From positions 1 to 27,597 of the forward strand of contig JBNGIS010017469.1 of NCBI GenBank assembly GCA_049999725.1: DNA of 27,597 bases. The letters are read 5' to 3'. The translations under genes and the position numbers were made by a program. The first letter of the stretch is position 1; every line of letters starts with the position of its first letter. Below the pieces are notes generated by a model. It worked only from the letters and a program-made list of their open reading frames with translations, had not been told where the DNA came from and searched no databases. Below, in pieces: positions 19,901 through 27,597 of this stretch. Origin of the DNA: Haplomitrium mnioides. Taxonomy: Eukaryota > Marchantiophyta > Haplomitriopsida > Calobryales.

Positions 19901-20790
19901 TATCTTTCATTCTTGCCCCTTGACGAAAGTAGCATCCTCTATATGGGCTATAATGCTTCATGCTTGTCTTTCATTCTTGCATAGGGTATAAAGCTCCATG
20001 CTTATCTTCCATTGTTGCCTTTCGACAAAAGTAGCCTCCCTTATATGGGTATAAGGCTCCATGCTTATCTTTCATTCTTGCCCTTGGACGGACCTAATCG
20101 AGGGGCCCTCTTTGGCTCACAACAAAAAGTAGCATCCCCTATATGGGGTATAAGGCTCCATGCTTATCTTTCATTCTTGCCCTTGGATGAAAGTAGCATC
20201 TCCTATATGGGGTATAAGGCTCCATGCTTGTCTTTCATTCTTGCCCTTGGGCGAAAGTAGTATCCCCTATATGGGGTATAAGGCTCCATATCTGTCTTTC
20301 ATTTTTGCCCTTGGATGAAAGTAGCATCCCCTATATGGGGTATAAGGCTCCATGCTTATCCTTCATTCTTGCCCTTGGACAAAAGTAGCATCCCCTATAT
20401 GGGGTATAAGGCTCCATGCTTATCTTTCATTCTTTCCTTTGGACGAGCATAATCGAAGGGCCCTCTTTGGCTCACGACAAAAAGTAGCATCCCCTATATA
20501 GGGTATTAGAGACAAAAGGAAGCATTTCCTATTTGGGGTATGAAGCTCCATGCTTATCTTTCATTCTTTCCCTTGGACGGACCTAATTGAGGGGCCATGT
20601 TCGACTTACGACAAAAAGTAGCATCGAGGAACCCTCTTTGGCTTACGACAAAAAGTAGCATCCCTTATATGGAGTATAAGGGACAAAAAGTAGCATCCCC
20701 TAATGGGGTATAAGGCTCCATGCTTATCTTTCATTCTTGCCTTTGGACGGACCTAACCGAGGGGCCCTCTTTGGCTCACGACAAAAAGTA
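16939..20790 (+). repeat. Satellite array, right block, mostly 64- and 99-type monomers plus shortened ones
   Basis: The same core as the left block resumes in phase after the insertion. Beyond about 17600, B-type tails become rare. Shortened monomers appear in which the core is truncated, for example TTCTTGCCCGGGGTATAAGG (about 18411), TTGCCCAAGGTATAAG (about 18738), TTGCATAGGGTATAAAGC (about 19977) and GGGTATAAGGGACAAAAAGTAGC (about 19420, 19680, 20665). The 1,200-bp higher-order pattern is not maintained here. Confidence 0.9.
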
Positions 20791-21180
20791 TCTCAAGGTA
20801 GACTTTGGCTCTTGACAAAAAGTATGTTGCCTTTGGACAGACCTAATCGAGGGGCCCTCTTTGGCTTATGACAAAAAGTATCTTAGGGTAGACTTTGGCT
20901 CTCAACATGCCTTTGGACATACCTAATCAAAGGGTCCTCTTTGGCTCACGACAAAAAGTATCTCAGGGTAGACTTTGGCTCTCGACAAAAAGTATCTTGC
21001 CTTTGGACAGACCTAATCAAGGGGCCCTCTTTGGCTCAAGACAAAAAAGATCTCAGGGTATATTTTGGCTCTCAACATGCCTTTGGACAGACCTAACCGA
21101 GGGGCCTTCTTTGGCTCACGACAAAAAGTATCTCAGGGTAGACTTTGGCTCACGACAAAAAGTATCTCACGGTAGATTGT
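20790..21180 (+). repeat. Transitional repeat units of about 80 and 90 bp
   Basis: Tail C of the satellite (GCCTTTGGACAGACCTAATC...CACGACAAAAAGTA) is kept. The core is replaced by TCTCAGGGTAGACTTTGGCT followed by CTC(G/A)AC. The start GCCTTTGGAC recurs at 20829, 20909, 20999 and 21079, spacing 80, 90 and 80 bp. The last unit ends in CACGGTAGATTGTC, where the next array starts. Confidence 0.8.
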
Positions 21181-22594
21181 CTTTCAACTATACAACTAGA
21201 GTAGATTGTCTTTCAACTATATAGCTAGAGTAGTGTCTTTCAACTATTTCAACTATACAGCTAGAGAAGATTGTCTTTCAACTATACATCTAGAGTAGAT
21301 TGTCTTTCAACTATACATCTAGAGTAGTGTCTTTCAACTATTTCAACTATACAGCTAGACTAGATTGTCTTTCAACTATACAACTAGAGTAGTGTCTTTC
21401 AACTATTTCAACTATACAGCTAGAGTAGATTGTCTTTCTACTATACATCTAGAGTAGTGTCTTGCAACTATTTCAACTATACAGCTAGAGTAGTGTCTCT
21501 CAACTATTTCAACTATACAGCTAGAGTAGTGTCCTTCAACTATACAGATAGAGTAGATTGTCTTTCAACTATACAGCTAGAGTAGATTGTCTTTCAACGA
21601 TACAATTAGAGTAGTGTCTTTCAACTATTTCAACTATACAACTAGAGTAGTGTCTTTCAACTATTTCAACTATACAGCTAGACTAGATTGTCTTTCAACT
21701 ATACAGCTAGAGTAGTGTCTTTCAACTATTTCAACTACACAGCTAAAGTAGATTGTCTTTCAACTATACAATGAGAGTAGTGTCTTTCAACTATACAACT
21801 AGACTAGATTGTCTTTCAACTATTTCAACTATACAGCTAGAGTAGTGTCTTTCAACTATTTCAACTATATAGCTAGAGTAGTGTCTTTTGACTATTTCAA
21901 CTATATAGCTAGAGTAGTGTCTTTCAACTATTTCAGCTATACAACTAGAGTAGTGTCTTTCAACTATTTCAGCTATACAGCTAGAGTAGTGCCTTTCGAC
22001 TATTTCAGCTATACAGCTAGAGTAGTGTCTTTCGACTATTTCAGCTATACAGCTAGAGTATTGTCGAAAGCTATACAACTAGAGTAGTGTCTTTCGACTA
22101 TTTCAAGTGTCTTTGTCTATTTCAACTATACAGTTAGAGTAGAGTGTGTTTCGACTATTTCAACTATGCAGCTAGAGTAGAGTGTGTTTCGACTATTTCA
22201 ACTATACAGCTAGAGTAGAGTGTGTTTCGACTATTTCAACTATACAGCTAGAGTGGAGTGTGTTTCGACTATTTCAACTATATAGCTAGAGTGGAGTGTG
22301 TTTGGACTATTTCAACTATACAACTAGAGTGGAGTGTGTTTGGACTATTTCAACTATACAGCTAGAGTGGAGTGTGTTTTGACTATTTCAACTATACAAC
22401 TAGAGTGGAGTGTGTTTCGACTATTTCAACTATACAGTTAGAGTGGAGTGTGTTTCGACTATTTCAACTATACAGCTAGAGTGGAGTGTGTTTCGACTAT
22501 TTCAACTATACAGCTAGAGTGGAGTGTGTTTCAACTATTTCAACTATACAGCTAGAAAGGAGTGTGTTTCAACTATTTCAACTATACATCTAGA
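21171..22594 (+). repeat. Second tandem array with 29-, 36- and 38-bp units
   Basis: Three unit forms share CAACTATACAGCTAGAGTAG. The 29-bp form has GATTGTCTTT, the 36-bp form has GTAGTGTCTTTCAACTATTT, and the 38-bp form has GTG(G/A)GTGTGTTTCGACTATTT-like starts. The 29/36 forms are mixed on the left, 36-bp units dominate the middle, and 38-bp units fill about 22130-22590. Because 36 is a multiple of three, long open frames arise on both strands near 21790-22087. They have no protein character and are not genes. The array abuts the decayed copia element directly. Confidence 0.92.
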
Positions 22595-22599
22595 GAACG

Positions 22600-23268
22600 T
22601 ACGACAACATCACCCTATGTAATGCAACAAGAGCCCTCATCTTGATCAAACACCACCTGGTGGAACCTCTGAGACTTCAATACCTGAACTATCACATCCC
22701 CCATCTACTATGGGAAGAATTGAAACTCAGATTTGTCCATCTAACAAGCATATCGCTCCCTGCAGCGAGACACGATTGGGTTAACCTACGAGTTCAGGAC
22801 CACACGTCCATCATCAACTACAACAGGGAACTATTTCGCATTGTCTCACAGCTAGCAATTTGTGATCACTCTATGACCGATGAAGAACAAATAGAGAAGG
22901 CTCTATCGACCTTCCCTGTGAGCAATCTCATTTTAGCATCACAATATCGCAATATGCGATTCAGTCGGTACTCTGAACTCATAGCATACATGCTACTTGC
23001 TGAAAAGCATCAACTACTCCTCGTGGAAAATGCAAAGAAGAGACCCCCAAGGTATGCCACTCCTCATCAGAACCCTAAAACACACTTTACAGGGACCAAT
23101 CTTTACCCCTGCTCTAGGAATAGACATTCTTCCAAAGGAAGAAGAAGGGGTAATCCCAGATTCAGGGGGACCTATAACCGTCTAACCAATAGTCGACCTT
23201 CGAATCCCATTAACAATGATCGGCATTCCAACTATCACATACCAACAACACCAAAAAACGCTTCATAG
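22600..23268 (+). pseudogene. gag: gag remnant of the decayed copia element
   Basis: The open frame starts at the array junction with no Met. It matches the first element's Gag in ALILIKHHLVEPLRLQYL, SISLPAARHDWVNLRVQD, YNRELFRIVSQLAIC and EEQIEKALSTFPVSNLILAS. The match spans roughly residues 45-200 of that Gag. The C-terminal RG-rich segment is replaced by a shorter basic stretch (SSKGRRRGNPRFRGTYNR). TAG at 23266-23268 ends it. Confidence 0.88.
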
Positions 23269-23872
23269 CGCATATGGAATCATAGAGGAGGCAGACAACT
23301 CCATAGAGGTCGGCGGAACATGTCTAACCTGCGCCAACAGCAAACTACATGTACTCAATTTGCCATATGTGGCCACACCTAGCCCACGTGTAGAGTACCC
23401 ACGCACCTAGCGCGATTATACCAACACAGTACCAGACTTAACAATCATGAAGTGCAAAGCAACTTATTGGAATTGATAAACACATATGAATATCCACAAT
23501 ACAATATACATCTTGAAAGTCACATGACTTATTCATCCATGTCAAACTAGAAAATTGTATGAGAGATAACCTGCATTGTAGGCAAAGGATCTTCGCACAC
23601 CATTTTGCAAGATCGCAAGTACATCTCATTGATTAAACCTTCTTCCAGGCCTATGACAACAATTACCGGTCATAATCAAATTGAAGAAGGACACGGTCCA
23701 GCGACCATAATATTTCCAAATGGAATAAGACGATTATCAAATGTGCAATTTATGCACCTACAGCAACCAGAAACCTCATCAGTTTCTAGGATATAAGACA
23801 AAACGGTTTTCACATTCAAACCGGATCGTTCTAAGACACTAAAGTCCTCCATATTATGAGTCCAATAGCAAC
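23269..23872 (+). pseudogene. pol: Zinc-knuckle and protease remnant of the decayed copia element
   Basis: The frame carries a damaged knuckle, with a stop inside (FAICGHT at 23359-23379, then TAG), followed by RVPTHLARLY, which matches RAPSHLVKLY in the first element. The protease region reads CIVGKGSSHTIL (from 23572): the catalytic DSG has become GKG, so it is inactive. PSSRPMTTITGHNQIEEGHG follows. Near 23745 the match continues in another frame as AIYAPTATRNL, and a TAG at 23787-23789 replaces the Gln of NFQDI. Confidence 0.85.
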
Positions 23873-24905
23873 ATGCTTCAATATATGAGAAACATTCTCA
23901 CTGTCACCACCTGGATTGTACACCACAAAAAATGCTCATATCATATCTCCATGAAACCGGTCTCCATAGCCCTCACATGGCACAATCGCCTAGGGCATCC
24001 AGGCCGAGACATGTTTTACCATATCAAAAATGATAGCAAAGACATACCTCAAAACGTTCACCCATTGCCATTGAATACACCATGCTTGGCATGCGCACAA
24101 GGCAAAATGAGAACTACACCTTCTCACGATAAAACAACAATCACGATTCCTCGATTTCTCGACAAATTCCACGTTGACATTTGTGGACCCATCCACCCAC
24201 CTTCGGGACCATTCAGATACTTCCTTGTCACCATTGATGCATCATCTAAATGGTCAGAGGTATCTCTTCTTACAACCAAAAACATGGTCTTCCCAAAACT
24301 GTTGTCTCAAATCTTGAAACTCTCAGCACAACTCCTTGATTACCCAATCAGAAACCTGAGAGTGGACAATGCCGAAGAATTCTCTTCACAAACTTTTAAC
24401 AACTTCTATATATCTATCAGCATAGACATATAATATTCAGTTCCACATGTACACTTTCATAATGGCATTCCAGAATCTGCTATTAAGAGAATACAACTTA
24501 TAGCAAGACCATTACTTTCGAATTCAAACCTCCCCACCACTGCTTGGGGATATGCAGTCATGCACTCAACATCTCTATTGTGTTACAGACCATCTGCATT
24601 TAATCAAAATTCCCCACATCAACTTGCTATGGAAATCCCAACAGATGTATCACATCTTCGCACATTTGGCTACCTCGTACTTGTCCGAATCTTAGGACCA
24701 CACCAAACAAAGATGGGACCACAACAACAAAAAGGCATATATATTGGTTTTGAATCTCCTTCTATCATCTGATATCTTGAACCCTCAACCTCTGATGTGT
24801 TTAAGTCTCAATTTGCAGACTGACAGTTCTTTGAAGAATCTTTTCCACATCTGACACAAGAGGACAAAGTTGTACAACCCAAACTTGAGGACAACTTAAT
24901 ATGAC
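23873..24905 (+). pseudogene. pol: Integrase remnant of the decayed copia element
   Basis: Recognisable integrase starts near 23945: WHNRLGHPG and CLACAQGK (zinc-binding), FHVDICGPI (first Asp), RVDNAEEFSS (second Asp, 24365-24367) and NGIPESAIKRIQ (Glu, 24473-24475), 35 residues apart. The frame is one phase throughout but has stops at 24431 (TAA for CAA), 24770 (TGA for CGA), 24821 and 24902. The C-terminal GIYIGFESPSII matches GIYIGFDSPSII of the first element. The catalytic triad itself is intact. Confidence 0.9.
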
Positions 24906-25795
24906 ACGAGCACTTGCCATTGGACTTCGACCAACAAAACGGACACTCCAATGCCAAAGTCAGAAGACTCCTCCATTTACATCAAACATTAATTAAAGTG
25001 CCCGATGCATTTTACAATGCAACCAGCATTACCAAATCTCATATAGAAGCTGCTAAAGCACCAGCAAGACTTCAAAATTTTGACACCCATGCCACTGATA
25101 TACAGCCTAAGGCAAAGCGTGGCACACCTATAGGCTCAAAGAATAAGCCTAAATCATCGACATCATTGACCGTTGCGACAGACAACGAAGAAATAGCAAT
25201 TGACCATTCTCATACCGGTCAAATATGGGACAGATCCTAGACCACTATGAATGATCTATTTGCATTTTCTGTATCACAATCTGTAGACAAGGATGTGCCT
25301 AATCCTTTATCTGTACGAGAAGCACAATCAAGAACCGATTGGCCCCAATGGGAAAAAGCGATAAATTCGGAACTTGACTCTCTCATACAATGACAAGTAT
25401 TTGGATTTGTTATGCCAGCACTTCCAGACATGCATCTGACAGATTGCAGATTTATTTTTCTCTGCAAATATAATGCAAAAGGTGATGTCACAAGATATAA
25501 GGCAAGATTAGTGGCCAAAGGATACACTCAAATTCTTGGACGTGACTATGACCTCACATACTCATTTGTCATGGACACTATTACTTACAGATATATGATA
25601 GGATTTACTATCCAACGTCATCTTACTATACACATTATGGATGTCATCATAGCCTACCTATATGGCACTCTAGATACCCAGATTTTTATGAAGGCACCCC
25701 TTGAACTCATCTCAAGGATGGCAATTCATATTCAGAGAGAGAACAACCAAAGCGCATATAGACCTTTTGTCTCTCATGGCCTAAACTCTGAGGTT
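24906..25795 (+). pseudogene. pol: RT N-terminal half of the decayed copia element
   Basis: The same frame as integrase continues through a linker (VRRLLHLHQTLIKVPDAF, KAKRGTPIGSKNK) into RT: DWPQWEKAINSELDSL, YKARLVAKGYTQILGRDYD and MDVIIAYLYGTLDTQIFM. Stops interrupt at 25238 (TAG) and 25391 (TGA where the first element has Arg). The conserved YSPVMD reads YSFVMD. The RT breaks off shortly after the first catalytic Asp, into the repeat linker. No LKQS or YVDD block is found downstream. Confidence 0.9.
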
Positions 25796-26200
25796 GGACC
25801 TTCTGTCCCTCATGATATGTAAAATAAAAATGGACCTTTAGTCCACAAAGGCACAATGATTCAGAATGAACCTTTTGTCCACAAAGACCTCAATTTGGGA
25901 AAAGGACCTTTTGTCCTCAATGGAAAACACATGAAAGGACCTTCTATCCATAAAATGCCGCTGCCAATCCAGAAAGGACCTTTAGTCCTCATGTCGAAAA
26001 GACAATGCCAAATGATGGAAAGCAAGTTGCATAATGATTCAAATGGACCTTTAGTCCAGTTAGCGCACTTGCTGAGCAAGCAACATTTCAAAGGACCTTT
26101 AGTCTAGCCAGCCAATTTGTTGAGCACACAATGCTACAAAGGACCTTTAGTCCCAAAGATATACAAGCTCCACGAGCAACAACAGAGTGGACCTTTGTCG
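25796..26200 (+). repeat. In-frame repeat linker in RT of the decayed element (GPLV / GGACC-GTCC units)
   Basis: Ten GGACC-type motifs start at 25796, 25832, 25868, 25904, 25937, 25976, 26045, 26093, 26141 and 26189. Spacings are 36, 36, 36, 33, 39, 69, 48, 48 and 48, all multiples of three. Most read GGAC-CTTTA-GTCC or close variants, a 4-bp stem with a 5-nt loop, and encode GP(L/F/S)V. Flanking bases often extend the stem, as TGGAC..GTCCA or AGGAC..GTCCT. Stops at 25820 and 26105 (TAG where another unit has CAG) interrupt it. It lies at the same place in RT as the repeat at 2579-3028. Confidence 0.85.
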
Positions 26201-26737
26201 TAGCACAAGGTGAACACTCCATCCCCGAATGGCCTAGCCAATGATTGAACCACGCAAGATCTATGTAAAAATTTTCTCTTAAATCGTTTTTATAGACTTT
26301 CCAGATTCTTTATAGAGTTCTAAAACTGCACTCTATCAGTTCAAAGATGGACTGCTCTCCTTCTCTTGGTCTGACAACCCTCTCTCCAAATAAAACACAA
26401 ACACTCACTTCTCATAGATTAATATATTAGAACATTAGCTAAGAATCACACAAATTGCATGATTGACATTCTAGGACAAGAAAACTGACATACATATAGA
26501 TTTTAAACTAGAGTTGTTTCATAAACATCCCCAAGCAACCAATCACCCAACTTGCTTGGAATTTTCAGAACAACACTCCAGTGCCTACCTTCATTACACC
26601 AATTCCCTTCCCTCAAGCTGGATACTCAGGTCACTCCAACCTGATACACCCCAGAGGTTGATGCTGAGCACTCAGCTCTTGAACGATCCTCTTAGATCTC
26701 ACATCCAAATGATGTTCCTCTAACCACCCACTACTCT

Positions 26738-26785
26738 GTTTGCTTTTGAAATAGCACACCTATTTCATATGCACATGCAATTCTG
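26738..26785 (+). repeat. Imperfect direct repeat, left copy
   Basis: This 48-bp segment starting GTTTGCTTTTGAAATAG matches 27550-27597 at 40 of 48 positions without gaps. Sequence before it is not similar to that before the right copy, so its left border is sharp. Confidence 0.75.
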
Positions 26786-27549
26786 GACAATACTTGCTCT
26801 ACTGCAATCCACCAATAAGCATCCACCAGTTGGAGAATCACATAAGGTTCTTTCTTTCAAGATTCAACAATCTGACACATGTATAGAAACATAAAACATA
26901 ACAGAACCCAAAGCAAACTTGATTGCCACCAAATCTTCTACAAATTACAATCTGGAACTCAGATCCTAGATCCACCAATAGAATACAATCAGGTACCCCC
27001 TGACATGTCCTTCTTTGATGCAATCTTTATGATTTCCCAAATTGAAAACTTGCAGAACATTTATCACCAGAACCTGACTTTAGTTCCTTGTTCCTCACTC
27101 ATGCTGCTCCTTCTAAATCTGCAATTTCCAAGAGTAAGGGACCTCATAGACAATAAGATATTGAACCTTATTATATGAATCAAAAATATTACAATGAGAT
27201 ATCCAGCATGATAGGAAACTCGCCGATAGGCTTGTACCCCTATCTTGCTCCAACTAACTTTAACAAATAATTGTCACTAGATTCACAAACCTCTGAAAAA
27301 AAACTAACTTACTCCCCTTCTAATTTTCCTTCTAAGCTAACTTTCCTTGATACTCTTTCTATTAGAACTCTTTCTTTTTATTTTTTTAATTTTGAACTTT
27401 TAAAATCTACTAGTGTTGAATGCCCATTTCAAACTTTTTGTTTCTACTCTACTCCTCATTTCAAGCTTTTGCCTTCAGAGATACGTTGCAAGTCACAAGT
27501 CGATCGCTCTTCATTCAAGCTTTCTGTTTCTGCCACGACGCTTTCCAAC

Positions 27550-27597
27550 GTTTGCTTGTGAAATGACACATCTATTCCATAAGCACATACAATTTTG
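27550..27597 (+). repeat. Imperfect direct repeat, right copy (cut by window end)
   Basis: It starts GTTTGCTTGTGAAATGAC and continues to the last base of the window, so its true length is unknown. The copies are 812 bp apart. Confidence 0.75.

Larger units (their letters stand above)
22600..26200 (+). mobile_element. Decayed, truncated Ty1/copia element related to the one at 122-7502
   Basis: Residue-level similarity to the first element runs from mid Gag to mid RT in the same order. The first 40 or so Gag residues, all sequence after the RT linker (YVDD, RNase H), and both LTRs are missing. Frame changes occur near 23730-23745 and again before about 23945, with many stops. Several stops match C-to-T changes in Gln or Arg codons. 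It is older than the first element and on the opposite strand. The left break coincides with the end of the 38-bp array. Confidence 0.9.
26201..27597. other. Region without a recognisable gene
   Basis: No frame longer than about 100 codons, and none with family character. A perfect 8-bp inverted repeat CCAAGCAA/TTGCTTGG is at 26531-26559. Pyrimidine-rich sequence occupies about 27300-27440. No downstream pol sequence of the decayed copia element could be found. Confidence 0.55.

Noticed and set aside
9419-20790. CRISPR-like regularly spaced repeats
   Set aside because: Spacers are themselves repeats, units are 64-99 bp with a 53-bp shared core, and the setting is eukaryotic. It is a satellite.
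21791-22087. 12-residue repeat proteins on both strands (VVSFNYF... and SCIAEIVERHYS...)
   Set aside because: These arise because the 36-bp unit is divisible by three and lacks stops. Both strands are open, which is expected from repeats, not from coding selection.
27271-27561. 96-codon frame near the right edge
   Set aside because: Pyrimidine-rich low-complexity translation, overlaps the direct repeat, no family resemblance.

Overview
The window looks like nuclear DNA of a land plant. The evidence is a Ty1/copia element with a plant-type Gag, a GT-AG intron of plant-like length, large satellite arrays and two different decayed retroelements. No species can be named. A permuted (class beta) DNA methyltransferase-like gene hints at a seed-free plant (moss, liverwort, fern or lycophyte), but that is inference. 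No rRNA, tRNA or CRISPR was seen. Ten Ns at 12894-12903 mark an assembly gap inside the satellite.

Layout. (1) 1-8591: a plus-strand methyltransferase-like gene, cut by the left window edge and split by a complete Ty1/copia element at 122-7502 on the minus strand. The element has LTRs of 192 and 194 bp that differ by one base and one TA repeat unit, a 5-bp target duplication (GGGCT), a polypurine tract and a primer-binding-like site. Its single Gag-Pol frame is interrupted only by two TAG codons. If the element and one target copy are removed, the host frame continues exactly, but a separate TAG at 8211-8213 also breaks the host gene. (2) 8700-9055: a minisatellite of about 37 bp. (3) 9419-20790: a large satellite built from monomers of about 64, 97 and 99 bp. 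They are organised at the left end into a 14-monomer, 1,200-bp higher-order repeat. A 1.2-kb foreign insertion (about 15725-16938) lies inside. (4) 20790-21180: transitional 80/90-bp units, followed by a second array of 29/36/38-bp units to 22594. (5) 22600-about 26200: a decayed plus-strand copia relative of the first element, missing its Gag N-terminus, everything after the mid RT domain, and both LTRs. (6) 26200-27597: no recognisable gene, but an imperfect 48-bp direct repeat that runs off the window end.

The most unusual signal is in the reverse transcriptase of both copia elements. Between the first catalytic Asp region and the conserved LKQS-x-R-x-W-Y motif, where related elements have only a short linker, both carry a long repeat insertion. 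In the first it is about 3.9 copies of a 38-residue (114-bp) unit. Each unit encodes several perfect mini-hairpins with a near-constant 5-nt loop, and some stems differ between units by compensatory changes. In the second element, different repeats occupy the same place, again a short stem with a loop of about 5 nt, and all spacings are multiples of three.
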